Source: Candidatus Aegiribacteria sp. MLS_C (GTDB taxonomy: Bacteria > Fermentibacterota > Fermentibacteria > Fermentibacterales > JCC-6). Taken from it: DNA of 64,000 bases. Shown one piece after another: positions 42,247 to 51,392 of this stretch. The stretch covers positions 124,001 through 188,000 of the forward strand of contig LQBI01000030.1 of the NCBI GenBank assembly GCA_002030045.1. The letters are read 5' to 3'. The position numbers and the translations under genes are program-made. The notes beneath the pieces were generated by a model, which was not told the DNA's origin, made no database searches, and saw only the letters and a list, made by a program, of their open reading frames with translations. Every line of letters starts with the position of its first letter. The first letter of the stretch is position 1.

Positions 42247-43671
42247 ATGAGAAGGATGAAGACCGGATCCATCGTGATCGTAATTTCCATCGTGGCACTT
42301 TCAGCCACTGTTCTGGCACAGGACATAATAGGCAAGACCGGGAGCGGGGACCCCGTAGTGGTGGACCCCCACATGCTGAGCGACATGTTCGTCGACATAT
42401 CGGAGACTGTGGGGCCCAGCGTTGTCACCATAACATCGAGGACCACAGTGACGGCCCGCATGCCCTCCTTCCCGGACTTCTCCAGTCCCTTCGGCTTCGA
42501 TCCATGGCAGGACTTTTTCGGCACTCCCAGGGAGCAGGAGTACACCATGACCGGAATAGGCAGCGGCGTGATAGTGTCCTCCGATGGCATGATAATCACC
42601 AACCACCACGTGGTCGGGGAGGCCGACGAGTTCGATGTGGTCCTGCAGAACGGGGAGAGTTACAGAGGGGACCTGGTGGGAACCGATCCCGAGACCGACC
42701 TGGCGGTGATCAGGATCGACGCACGGGACCTTCCCGCGATCCGATTGGGTGACAGCGATGAGCTCAAGGTTGGACAGTGGGTCCTTGCGGTAGGATCCCC
42801 CTTCGCTCTAAGTCAGACAGTCACCCAGGGTATCATCAGCTACATCGGCAGGTCGGATGTGGGCCTGGCAGCCTATGAGGACTACATTCAGACCGACGCC
42901 GCCATCAATCCCGGGAACAGCGGCGGTGCACTTGTCGACCTGGACGGCAGGCTGGTGGGGATCAACACGGCCATCGCCTCCAGGAACGGCGGATACCAGG
43001 GAATAGGCTTCGCGATCCCCGTCAACGTTGCGGTGAACGTGTTGGAAGACCTCCTGGACTACGGTTATGTCAGGAGGGGATGGCTCGGTGTGACGATCCA
43101 GGAGCTGACACCCGGACTGGCGGAGCATTTCGGGCTCGATCCCGGATCGGGGGGCGTCCTGGTCTCGCAGGTCCTGCCGGATACTCCGGCCAGTGTCTAT
43201 GGTGTCCGCAGGGGAGACGTGATAATCACAATAAACGGCGAAGGTTTCGAGACAGTGACCGAGTTCAGGAACATCATCGCCGACCTCGATCCCGACAGCA
43301 GCGTGGAACTGGGTGTCTTCAGGGACAACAGGGACATCTCGCTGACCGTGATACTGGGTGAAAGATCAGCGGACGGCACCGCCTCCGAGCCCCCTCCTCC
43401 CTCCGAGGAGACCTACGGCTGGACACTTGAGGAGCTTGACCGGGAAACCGCCGCGGCCCTCGGCGACCGGGAACTCAGTGGAGTTCTGGTGGTGTCAGTG
43501 GATCCATACGGCAGGGCTTCTGCGGCGGGAGTGCAGCCCGGGGACGTCATTCTGGAGATCGATGGACTGCATGTGGAGAACCTGAGCGATGTCAGCAGGC
43601 TCCTCTCCTCCTCCGAGGACGCGCTTGTGCTCGTATGGAGGCAGGGCCGGTCCATTTATTTCATGATGTAG
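42247..43671 (+). CDS. htrA: DegP/HtrA-type periplasmic serine protease
   Basis: A 474-residue exported protease and chaperone for misfolded envelope proteins. A signal peptide covers about 1-24. The trypsin-like domain has His121 (ITNHHVV), Asp151 (ETDLAVIRI) and Ser225 (NPGNSGGAL). Two PDZ domains follow (about 275-375, with GWLGVTIQELTP; about 395-470, with GVLVVSVDPYGRA and AGVQPGDVILEIDG). The N-terminal insertion (about 70-100) is rich in Pro/Phe, as in DegP. The start follows AGGAGG. Many exported proteins are encoded nearby, so a quality-control role fits. It is convergent with glnS across the inverted-repeat element. Confidence 0.95.
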   Translation: MRRMKTGSIVIVISIVALSATVLAQDIIGKTGSGDPVVVDPHMLSDMFVDISETVGPSVVTITSRTTVTARMPSFPDFSSPFGFDPWQDFFGTPREQEYTMTGIGSGVIVSSDGMIITNHHVVGEADEFDVVLQNGESYRGDLVGTDPETDLAVIRIDARDLPAIRLGDSDELKVGQWVLAVGSPFALSQTVTQGIISYIGRSDVGLAAYEDYIQTDAAINPGNSGGALVDLDGRLVGINTAIASRNGGYQGIGFAIPVNVAVNVLEDLLDYGYVRRGWLGVTIQELTPGLAEHFGLDPGSGGVLVSQVLPDTPASVYGVRRGDVIITINGEGFETVTEFRNIIADLDPDSSVELGVFRDNRDISLTVILGERSADGTASEPPPPSEETYGWTLEELDRETAAALGDRELSGVLVVSVDPYGRASAAGVQPGDVILEIDGLHVENLSDVSRLLSSSEDALVLVWRQGRSIYFMM

Positions 43672-43673
43672 GA

Positions 43674-43789
43674 GGGGTCGTACGTTACTTCGGGTTACTT
43701 ATCTCCGGTGCAGCATCTTGAGGATGCAAATAGAGTTATTATCTGATATGTCATTAGGTAACAAGTAACCCGAAGTAACGTACGACCCC
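43674..43789. repeat. 116-bp element with perfect 27-bp terminal inverted repeats
   Basis: The arms at 43674-43700 and 43763-43789 are exact reverse complements over 27 bp (beginning GGGGTCGTACGTTACTTC). The 62-bp centre is AT-richer than its surroundings and contains a small GCATC/GATGC hairpin. It fills the space between convergent htrA and glnS. It could act as a bidirectional terminator or be a MITE-like mobile remnant; I see no clear target-site duplication. Confidence 0.9.
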
Positions 43790-43793
43790 CTAA

Positions 43794-45470
43794 TCACTCT
43801 CTGTCCAGGATCCTCTTCCAGGTGTCCCTTAGAGATGCGGTCAGGTTCCATACAGGTCTTGCCTCGGTGCTGTCCGGGTCCTTGCAGAAGTACCCCTTCC
43901 GTTCGAACTGGACGGTGTACCCGTTCCCTGCTCCGGCGGAAGCCGGTTCCAGCATGCATCCTTCGATGATCCTGAAAGAATCAGGATTGATGGTGGACAG
44001 GAGGTCCTCCTCCGCGAGGGGGTTCTCCACCTTGAACAGGCGGTCGTACATCCGTACATCCGCGACAACGGCATGCGGGGCGGATACCCAGTGTATGGTG
44101 GCTCCCACCTTCCGACCGTCGGGCGCGTTCCCTCCCCTGGTCCCGGGGTCGTAGGTGCATACCAGCCCGGTTATTCTGCCGTCAGAGTCCTTCTCGACGT
44201 CAACGCACCTGATGAGGTATGCGTACCGGAGACGTACCTCCCGACCGGGGGCCAGACGCTTGAACTTCCTGTGGGGTTCCTCCTGGAAGTCTTCCCTCTC
44301 TATGAATATCTCCCTGGAGAACGGCACCATCCTGGTACCGGCATTCTCGTCCTCCGGGTTGTTTATGAACTCGAGTTCCTCCGTACCGTCCTCCGGGTAG
44401 TTCTCGATGGTCACCTTGAGCGGGTCCAGTACGCCCATGATCCTTGTGCAGCGCCTGTTCAGATCGTCCCTGATGCAGTAATCCAGCAGAGCCATGTCCA
44501 CGTTGCTGTCCCTCTTGGCAAGGCCTATCCTGTTCACGAAGTCCCTTATGGCCTCCGGCTTCACTCCACGCCTGCGCAGGCCCGAGAGAGTGGGCATCCT
44601 GGGATCGTCCCATCCCGAGACCACCCCCTCCTCCACCAGCATTCCGAGCTTCCGCTTGCTCATCACAGTGTAGGTGAGGTTCAACCTGGCGAACTCAATC
44701 TGCTGGGGATGGAAGATGCCCAGCCGGTCCAGGAACCAGTCGTAGAGGGGTCTGTGATCCTCGAACTCTATGGAGCAGAAGGAGTGGGTTATGCCCTCTA
44801 TGGAATCCTCAAGGCAGTGGGCGTAGTCGTACATCGGGTATATGCACCAGCTGTCGCCGGTCCTGTGGTGACTTCTCCTGAGTATCCTGTATATGGCTGG
44901 ATCCCGCATGTTTATGTTGGGTGACGCCATGTCTATCCTGGCCCTGAGTGTCCTGGAGCCGTCGGGGAACTCCCCGGCCCTCATCCTCCTGAAGAGATCC
45001 AGGTTCTCCTCCATGGGCCTGTTCCGCCAGGGGCTGTCCTTTCCCGGTTCGGTGAGCGTTCCGCGGTACCGACGCACCTCCTCCGGTGACAGGTCGCATA
45101 CGTAGGCGACTCCCTTTCGGATGAGCTCCTCGGCATAACGGTACATCTGTTCGAAGTAGTCCGAAGCGAAGTAGAGCCTGTCCTCCCAGTCGTACCCCAG
45201 CCAGCGGATATCCTGTTTTATGGATTCGACGTATTCCACATCCTCCTTCACGGGATTGGTGTCGTCGAACCTCAGGTTGCAGAGACCGCCGTACTCCCGG
45301 GCAATTCCGAAGTCGGTGCATATTGCCTTGGCGTGGCCAATATGCAGGTAACCGTTGGGTTCCGGCGGGAACCTGGTGTGCACCCGGCCTTCGTGCTTGC
45401 CCTCTCTGATGTCCCTCTCGACGATCTCCCTTATGAAGTCCAGGCTTCCGCCCTCTTCGGTCGTCATCAT
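43794..45470 (-). CDS. glnS: Glutaminyl-tRNA synthetase
   Basis: A 558-residue class I synthetase charging tRNA-Gln. The ATP site has [16 protein letters not shown] (HIGH at 43-46) and the KMSKS loop appears as VMSKRKL near residue 270. LRFDDTNP and the C-terminal anticodon-binding beta-barrels follow ([18 protein letters not shown] at the end). Length and motifs match bacterial GlnRS rather than GluRS. Its presence suggests this organism charges tRNA-Gln directly. ATG 45470 follows AGGGGAGT. It is convergent with htrA. Confidence 0.96.
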   Translation of the reverse strand: MMTTEEGGSLDFIREIVERDIREGKHEGRVHTRFPPEPNGYLHIGHAKAICTDFGIAREYGGLCNLRFDDTNPVKEDVEYVESIKQDIRWLGYDWEDRLYFASDYFEQMYRYAEELIRKGVAYVCDLSPEEVRRYRGTLTEPGKDSPWRNRPMEENLDLFRRMRAGEFPDGSRTLRARIDMASPNINMRDPAIYRILRRSHHRTGDSWCIYPMYDYAHCLEDSIEGITHSFCSIEFEDHRPLYDWFLDRLGIFHPQQIEFARLNLTYTVMSKRKLGMLVEEGVVSGWDDPRMPTLSGLRRRGVKPEAIRDFVNRIGLAKRDSNVDMALLDYCIRDDLNRRCTRIMGVLDPLKVTIENYPEDGTEELEFINNPEDENAGTRMVPFSREIFIEREDFQEEPHRKFKRLAPGREVRLRYAYLIRCVDVEKDSDGRITGLVCTYDPGTRGGNAPDGRKVGATIHWVSAPHAVVADVRMYDRLFKVENPLAEEDLLSTINPDSFRIIEGCMLEPASAGAGNGYTVQFERKGYFCKDPDSTEARPVWNLTASLRDTWKRILDRE

Positions 45471-45792
45471 ACTCCCCTGCTTGATATGTCCGGTCCGTAA
45501 CCCTTTCGCGCAAAAAAGTAATATACGACCGGGCCGGGTCCGGCGCCCACGGGCAGTAAGTTAGTATCAGATAATCTTCATTGAAGAGACACCGGATACG
45601 GAGTGTGCGGAATGAAGAGTAGGTCCATTGAGGACAACGGACTGCTCAGCAGCAGGGTGGAACCCTCGGTTTCCGGTCCGCCGCGCCTTTAATACTCGAT
45701 CACCGGTGAGGGACCGGAGGCTCTTGATAGGTCGAAGAGCATCTGGACCCGAACCTGCAGGCTGATCAACAGGATACTTGGAGGTGGTGCGG
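45471..45792. other. Intergenic region without a convincing gene
   Basis: This 322-bp gap between divergent glnS and the sensor pseudogene has an A-rich run (45512-45517) and a TATATT box on the minus strand (45520-45525) suited to glnS. A minus-strand 77-codon frame here has no ribosome site or typical codon use. I see no RNA gene. Confidence 0.5.
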
Positions 45793-46663
45793 ATGATCAA
45801 ACTGCTGGAAGACTATCTGAACGCTTTCAGGGAGGAGCTTGGGGGAAGCGACAGGGCCACCGTTCAGGACACCCTTTCTGACGCCGAGGACCACCTGACC
45901 GCGGCAATGGAGACCGAGATGTCAGAGCACCCCGTGGGATCGGAGAAGAGCGCCGCCAGGTCTGTCTTAGCCCGTTTCGGGGATACTGCCGAGGTGGCCG
46001 GCCATTACAGGATGGTGGAGAAGTACACCCCGCCGGTCCTGGCCTCCAGGAACAGGAAAGGACCGTCGTTCTTCGGAGTGATCACAGAGCCTTCAGCCTG
46101 GGCGGCATTTCTGTAAATGATGCTGTCATTGGTCACCGGCATCATCGACTTCACCTGGGCCGTCACCGGAGTTTCGATCTCCGCCGGATTGCTGGTGCTG
46201 ATAATCGGTATGCCCATGCCTGGCTCTTCTTCCTTTCGTTCAGGGGACTCGCATTGGTGGAGGGGCGGATAGTGGAAGCGCTGCTGGGCGCAAGGATGCC
46301 CAGGAGAGCCGTCTTCATCAGAAAGGGTGAAGGCTGGTGGGGCAGCATCAGGGGGGTGTTCTCCACTGCCAGCACGTGGTCTTCGCTCGTCTACCTGATT
46401 CTCATGCTGCCCCTGGGGTTATCCAGTTCGCCGTATTCGTGACCCTGATCGCGGTCTCCCTGGCCATGGTGACCGCACCGGTCTTCGAACTGCTTCTAAA
46501 GATCCCGGTCTGGGATTTACAACGGGCATACTGGGCGCCGGCCTGGCTGATGCCGGTGGTGGCACTGGGAAGTGTCCAGCTTTTTCCGGTCACCCTTCAT
46601 TTCGCCCGCCGGACCGGAAGGATGCACGGCCGGCTGGCCAGGAAGATGCTGGTGAGCGGATGA
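45793..46663 (+). pseudogene. HAAS/DUF1700 plus sensor-domain membrane protein, broken
   Basis: ATG 45793 follows GGAGGTGG. The first part (MIKLLEDYLNAFREELGG, DAEDHLTAAME, FGDTAEVAGHYR) is a HAAS-type signalling domain. The next segments read as a four-helix 'putative sensor' domain (VTGVSISAGLLVLIIGMPM, LVEGRIVEALLGARMPRR, LVYLILMLPLG, VTLIAVSLAMVTAPVF). The frame is interrupted by an in-frame TAA at 46114-46116 and minus-one shifts near 46215-46225 and 46415-46420. Three lesions make true decay more likely than error, though error cannot be excluded. Intact relatives sit beside PadR-type regulators; none is seen here. Confidence 0.75.
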
Positions 46664-47165
46664 GCGTTCAGCGGGCGACTCATGCGGCGGCACTCTCCGG
46701 GAACTCCTCGCCGCATCGGCCGCTGTTCCCATCGTGCGGCATCATGGGGGGAGATTCAGGGGCTAAGGCCGTCATGTATCTGCGGATCCCGAGGATTGTC
46801 GGCATGGGCGGATTTCCCGTGGAGTGTGAAGCTGAGCAGTTCAGGTGGATGATAACCGGGCTGGAAGTGGACGCGCCGGTAAGGCTCCGGGTCCAGAGTG
46901 GAAACTATCACCGGCCGGTCTTCGCTTAAACCGACTGGACCGGTGTGCACCTGCTCCAGGTGGAGTTTCCATGGAGGGACAGCGGTGGAGGTTCCACATC
47001 GTGGAGCTGGATATGCTGGCCAGAAAATATGATCCTGAGGAAGGTGAGCAGAAGGCATGCATCGTGCCGGTGTCATGAACTGCGGTTTCCGGCGATGCGG
47101 ATCCGAATCCCCGATCTGCTTGAGCTGACCATTACCCATGACAGCCTCGCTATGGACGGGATCCT
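46664..47165 (+). pseudogene. Degenerate coding remnant
   Basis: No intact frame fits. Pieces with normal codon use appear in different plus frames: YLRIPRIVGMGGFPVECEAE (about 46775-46835), WRFHIVELDMLARKYDPEEG (about 46985-47045) and MRIRIPDLLELTITHDSL near the end. They suggest one frameshifted short gene continuing the decay of the upstream sensor gene. I do not recognise the family. A minus-strand 127-codon frame over the same bases looks like a shadow. Confidence 0.35.
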
Positions 47166-47528
47166 CTAGACCACCCCGTTGTCTGGCCAGCCTTCCGGTG
47201 CACCGTCTGGTCCCGGGCCGTTCCAGCCGAAGGCATCAAGGTCGATCCTGCCTCGTGGATCGAAGAGTATACCTTCGCTCTCCAGCATCTGACGCTGGGC
47301 TTCGCAGGGCCGCCCGTCGCTCCTGACGCTTATTCCGCCCCTGCTGTTAACGACCCTGTGCCATGGTATCCCCCTGTCGGGAGGAACAGAGGCCATGGCG
47401 TAACCGACTGTCCTGGCACGGCATCTTCCCGCAAGACGGGCGATCTGGCCGTATGTGGCGACCCGTCCTGGAGGTACCATCCTCACGAGACGGTATATCG
47501 TCGAGTAGAGCTCCCCGGGCTGCTTCAC
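47166..47528 (-). CDS. Alkyltransferase-like (ATL) DNA-damage protein
   Basis: A 120-residue MGMT-fold protein. GRVATYGQIARLAG and RARTVGYAM match the DNA-binding helix and arginine finger. The active-site motif PCHRV of true methyltransferases reads PWHRVV here (Trp56 in place of Cys). This defines ATL proteins, which bind O6-alkylguanine without repairing it and pass it to nucleotide excision repair. It overlaps the DUF3634 gene by an ATGA junction and is last in a three-gene minus-strand operon. Confidence 0.9.
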   Translation of the reverse strand: MKQPGELYSTIYRLVRMVPPGRVATYGQIARLAGRCRARTVGYAMASVPPDRGIPWHRVVNSRGGISVRSDGRPCEAQRQMLESEGILFDPRGRIDLDAFGWNGPGPDGAPEGWPDNGVV

Positions 47529-47794
47529 TTCCCGTGGACCCCGGCTGTGTTCCTGAACCTCTGCCTGTCACCCTCCCCGATCCCCGAGGAGAACTCCAGG
47601 CGGACGCCCGACGGGGAAAGATGACCCCATATCCAGCCGGAGGTGATCCCCGATCTACGCGAGATCCCGGAACAGTCGTCCAGGAAGGCCGGGGTTACCT
47701 TCCCCTGAACCCTTTCCGCACGACCTTCCCGTATCCTGATGGTGAACAGGGGCGGGAAAACCTTCCTGGCCAATACTCTGAGAATATCTGCCAT
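47525..47794 (-). CDS. DUF3634-like small protein
   Basis: An 89-residue protein (ATG 47794, AAGGACC upstream). FTIRIREGRAERVQGKVTPA followed by FLDDCSGI matches DUF3634, and RLEFSSGIGEGDRQRFRN ends the domain. Relatives are often membrane-anchored; here the N-terminus ADILRVLARKVFPP is only weakly hydrophobic. It starts eight bases after the SagB-like stop and overlaps the ATL start by ATGA, so all three are co-translated. The function is unknown. Confidence 0.7.
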   Translation of the reverse strand: MADILRVLARKVFPPLFTIRIREGRAERVQGKVTPAFLDDCSGISRRSGITSGWIWGHLSPSGVRLEFSSGIGEGDRQRFRNTAGVHGK

Positions 47795-47802
47795 CACGAC
47801 GG

Positions 47803-48444
47803 TCAGGTCCTTCCCACAGGCATCAGGTAGAGCGGTGTCAGACCTTGTTCCAGTTCCAGGAGTTCCCGGACTTCCGCTTCGTCGAAGGCTCCCACCGCCA
47901 CAGTACCCAGACCCATTGCCGTGGCCTGGAGGTAGATGTTCTGAGATATATGGCCGGCTTCCATGTGTACGTACATGATCCCGCGCTCCCCGTACACGCT
48001 GGTGGTCACCGAGTAGTCGGCCGCCATCACCACCGTGAGCGCCGCAGAGGCTATGCACTGCTGCCCCAGTGAAGCGGATGCGAGTTCGTCCAGGTAGAAC
48101 CCCGCGGCCTTCATCTCGAGCGAGCCCCCCTCCGGATCATAGGAGTAGATCCCGGCGGGCAGGTCCTCTACGTTACCGGTCACCACGAAAATGGTGAAGG
48201 GGTAGGTGGCTCCGGCGGAAGGGGCAGCGCGGAGCCCCCTGTATGAAGTTATTCCCTGGGCGCTTTGGAGCAGCCTGGAGAGTTCCTCCAGAGTGACTGT
48301 TCCACCGGAGTACTCGCGCACGGATCTCCTGGCCTCGATAGCCTCTTCGACGGACATGCCTCCGTCCGGAACCGGTTCAGGCAACTCCACCAACCTGTCG
48401 CCCTCGGAGCAGGATGCCAGCAGGAACAGAACCGATGTCATCAT
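47803..48444 (-). CDS. SagB-type nitroreductase-fold lipoprotein
   Basis: A 213-residue flavin nitroreductase-fold protein. Motifs are RRSVREYSGG, LLQSAQGIT, APSAGATYPF, AGIYSYDPE and HISQNIYLQATAMGLGTVAVG, all of the SagB/ThcOx branch. In peptide natural-product pathways SagB oxidises azolines, but stand-alone SagB homologues with no peptide partner are common. The N-terminus FLLASC looks like a lipobox (Cys12), so the enzyme is probably membrane-tethered outside the cytoplasm. No YcaO cyclodehydratase is nearby. The start follows AAGGGTCC. Confidence 0.8.
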   Translation of the reverse strand: MMTSVLFLLASCSEGDRLVELPEPVPDGGMSVEEAIEARRSVREYSGGTVTLEELSRLLQSAQGITSYRGLRAAPSAGATYPFTIFVVTGNVEDLPAGIYSYDPEGGSLEMKAAGFYLDELASASLGQQCIASAALTVVMAADYSVTTSVYGERGIMYVHMEAGHISQNIYLQATAMGLGTVAVGAFDEAEVRELLELEQGLTPLYLMPVGRT

Positions 48445-48493
48445 GACCGGACCCTTCAGCTGATGACCTCCGATCTAGTCTATCGACCCGTAC

Positions 48494-48523
48494 TTGCGGA
48501 TTACGGAAGAGTATCAATATAGT
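48494..48523 (+). promoter_or_regulatory. Promoter of the hybrid histidine kinase gene
   Basis: TTGCGG (48494-48499) and TATAGT (48518-48523) lie 18 bases apart, 41 bp before the start codon. Confidence 0.5.
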
Positions 48524-48563
48524 CAAGGCCGACCCCTCACCTAAGTCCATTCCGGGAGGATCC

Positions 48564-51392
48564 ATGGAGGACAGGCTCGAATACCTGAAGAAGGTCATCA
48601 ATTCCCTGAGGCAGGTGGACCGTCTCATTACCAGGGAGAAGGATCCCCGCGGGCTGATACGCCAGGCATGCAGTCTGCTGGCAGAACTCGGAGGGTACGT
48701 ATACACCTGGATACTCCTGCTGGACGAGGAAGGTAACCTGGAGGACTGGGCGGAATCGGGCATAGGTGATGACTTCGGCAATCTGTTGAAGATGGTGCGC
48801 CAGCGGGAGCTGCCGGCCTGTGTCATAAAGGCCCTCGAGACAGGCGACCTGGTGGTGAGCAGGAGGGACGAACCCTACTGTCTTTCCTGCAGGCTCAAGG
48901 AACCCGGCTACCTGAGCCTGGAGAGCTTCGCTGCCAGACTGGAGCACGAGGGCACTGTCTTCGGCGTGATGGCGGCGGGTTTCCCTGCTGGAGAGGAGGC
49001 GGATGAAACCCAGCGCGGCCTGTTCACGGAAATAGCCGAGGACATATCCTATGCCCTGCATTTCATAAGGATGGAGGAGGAGAGGGATTCATCGATCCAG
49101 TCCCACAGGGAGTCCGAGGCGCTTCTCAACTCTTTCCTGGACAATTTTCCCGGACCGGCGTTCATCAGGGATTCCGAGTCCAGGTACCTCCACGTAAACC
49201 GCTACTTCAGGGAGCGGTTCGGACCGGCGGAGAAATGGGTGGGAAGAACCCCTGGCGAGCTCTTCAGCGATGATTTCGCGTCACGAATGCTGCTGGAGGA
49301 CCGGAAGGCGCTTGAGAAGGGATACCACGTATTCGAGAAGGAACTGGGCCTCGAGGGACAGAGGTCGGACTTCGAGGTGCACAGTTTCAGGATAGACAGG
49401 CAGGAGGGCGGTCCCCTGATCGGCGGCATAGCCGTTGACATCACGGAGTGGAAGATGGCCAAGGAGGCACTCAGGAAGAGCGAGGAGCACTACAGGGCGG
49501 TTTTTCAGAACACCGGCTCGGCTACGCTCATCTTGGACGGCGACAAGACCATCAGGCTCGTAAACAGGGGTTTCGAGAGACTGTCCGGTTATTCTGCGGA
49601 CGAAGTCTGCGACAGGTTGAAATGGCCTGTCTTCGTAGCCGACGAGGACAGGGAGAGGATGGAGCGGTACCATGACGAGAGGAGGAGGGAGAAGGGGAAG
49701 GCTCCCAACGAGTACGAGTTCCGATTCGTCGACAGGAACGGTAAGCAGCGTGACGTCCATCTCCAGGTGGACCTGATCCCGGGAACGGACATGACCGTCT
49801 GCTCGATAGTGGATATCTCCGAACTCAAGTCGGTCCAGGCGAGGCTCCGGGAGAGCGTCGTGAAGATGGAGACCCTCCTCAGGACGATGCCGGACATGAT
49901 GTTCGTCCTTTCCGGGAATGGCCTTTACCTGGACTACTGGGTAGACGAAGAAAGCTTACTGGCCATTCCCGCGGACAGGATCATAGGAAGCAGTATTACG
50001 GAGCTGGACATCACCGACGAAAAGAAAGCGGAGATACTCGGAAAGATAGCCATTACGCTGGAGACCGGTACCATCCAGTCGGTGGAGTACGAACTGGATA
50101 TCTCATCCAGGCACAGGTTCTTCGAGGCCAGGCTCTCACCGTACGGCACCGACAGCGTGATCGCGGTTGCACGGGACATCACGGGGAGGAGGGAGGCCGA
50201 GAGACGGAGGCTGGAGCTGGAGGCCAGGATACAGCACACACAGAAACTGGAGAGCCTGGGAGTCCTGGCCGGAGGCATAGCCCATGATTTCAACAACATC
50301 CTGATGACCATACTCGGGAACGCGGACCTTGCCATTATGTCCCTTCCCGAATCCAGCCAGGCCAGGGGATTCCTCTCCGAGATAGTCAGCGCCGCGTCAG
50401 CGGCGTCGGACCTGGCCCGCCAGATGCTCGCCTATTCGGGGAGGAGTGATTTCGTGGTAAGCCCCCTGGATATCAACTCCCTCGTCCTCGAGATGACCCA
50501 CATGCTTGAGGTGAGCATATCAAAGAAGGCCGTTCTCAAGTTCAGGCTCGCGGAGGAACTGCCCAGAATAATGGCCGATTCCGCTCAGATAAGACAGATA
50601 ATCATGAACCTCATCACGAACGCTTCAGAGGCCATAGGCGACCGGAGCGGCTACATCTCCATCACCACAGGAGCGATGCACTGCGACAGGGAGTACATGT
50701 CCACCACGGAGCTGACCGACGAGGTCCCCGAGGACATGTACGTATACCTCGAGGTGGCAGACACAGGCTGCGGAATGGACCAGTCGGTGAGGTCGCAGCT
50801 CTTTGAGCCATTCTTCACTACCAAGTACACCGGAAGGGGACTGGGACTCTCCTCGGTTCTGGGCATAGTCAGGGGACACCGGGGGGCGATCAAGGTATAC
50901 ACCGAACCCGGCGAGGGGACCACCTTCAAGGTACTCCTCCCGGTCCTGTCCTCCGAACATGACCTTCCCGGGGGTCCGGAAGGTTCGTCAGACGGGAGGG
51001 TATGGAGGGGAAGCGGTACCATCCTGTTCGCGGATGACGAGGACACAGTACTTGCCATCGGAAGGAAGATGCTGGAGAACATGGGATTCAGTGTCATCAC
51101 CGCCGAGGACGGCCGGAAGGCCGTTGACCTCTTCAGGGAGAACAGCGGGATCATCGACATGGTGATCCTGGACCTGACGATGCCCCACCTGAGCGGGGAC
51201 GAAGCCTACAGGGAGATGCGGCGGATCAGGCAGGATATTCCGGTCATAGTATCCAGCGGGTTCAGCCAGAAGGACGTGATGCACAGGTTCGCCGGGAAGC
51301 GCCTTCACGGCTTCATACAGAAGCCCTACAGGGCGGAGGACCTGGCGGCTGTGATAAGGAAGGTACTGGAACAGGAGAGCGGATCAGAATAG
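48564..51392 (+). CDS. Hybrid sensor histidine kinase (GAF-PAS-HisKA-HATPase-receiver)
   Basis: A 942-residue soluble kinase. A GAF-like domain (about 15-175) contains YCLSCRLKEPGYLSLESFAA. Three PAS domains follow (about 185-305, 305-425 and 430-545). The HisKA box LAGGIAHDFNN has the phospho-acceptor His574. The ATPase has MNLITNASEA and TGCGMDQ. The receiver domain (about 815-940) has FADDEDT and VILDLTMP with Asp870. No membrane segment is present, so it senses cytoplasmic signals. It could pass phosphate from His574 to its own Asp870 and on to a missing phosphotransfer partner. The ATG follows GGGAGGATCC. Its end overlaps the convergent TauE gene by nine bases. Confidence 0.92.
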   Translation: MEDRLEYLKKVINSLRQVDRLITREKDPRGLIRQACSLLAELGGYVYTWILLLDEEGNLEDWAESGIGDDFGNLLKMVRQRELPACVIKALETGDLVVSRRDEPYCLSCRLKEPGYLSLESFAARLEHEGTVFGVMAAGFPAGEEADETQRGLFTEIAEDISYALHFIRMEEERDSSIQSHRESEALLNSFLDNFPGPAFIRDSESRYLHVNRYFRERFGPAEKWVGRTPGELFSDDFASRMLLEDRKALEKGYHVFEKELGLEGQRSDFEVHSFRIDRQEGGPLIGGIAVDITEWKMAKEALRKSEEHYRAVFQNTGSATLILDGDKTIRLVNRGFERLSGYSADEVCDRLKWPVFVADEDRERMERYHDERRREKGKAPNEYEFRFVDRNGKQRDVHLQVDLIPGTDMTVCSIVDISELKSVQARLRESVVKMETLLRTMPDMMFVLSGNGLYLDYWVDEESLLAIPADRIIGSSITELDITDEKKAEILGKIAITLETGTIQSVEYELDISSRHRFFEARLSPYGTDSVIAVARDITGRREAERRRLELEARIQHTQKLESLGVLAGGIAHDFNNILMTILGNADLAIMSLPESSQARGFLSEIVSAASAASDLARQMLAYSGRSDFVVSPLDINSLVLEMTHMLEVSISKKAVLKFRLAEELPRIMADSAQIRQIIMNLITNASEAIGDRSGYISITTGAMHCDREYMSTTELTDEVPEDMYVYLEVADTGCGMDQSVRSQLFEPFFTTKYTGRGLGLSSVLGIVRGHRGAIKVYTEPGEGTTFKVLLPVLSSEHDLPGGPEGSSDGRVWRGSGTILFADDEDTVLAIGRKMLENMGFSVITAEDGRKAVDLFRENSGIIDMVILDLTMPHLSGDEAYREMRRIRQDIPVIVSSGFSQKDVMHRFAGKRLHGFIQKPYRAEDLAAVIRKVLEQESGSE

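Noticed and set aside
45567-45800. Minus-strand 77-codon frame upstream of the sensor pseudogene
   Set aside because: No ribosome site and codon use unlike the neighbours.
46756-47139. Minus-strand 127-codon frame
   Set aside because: Plus-strand fragments over the same bases have better coding character; the minus frame looks like a shadow.
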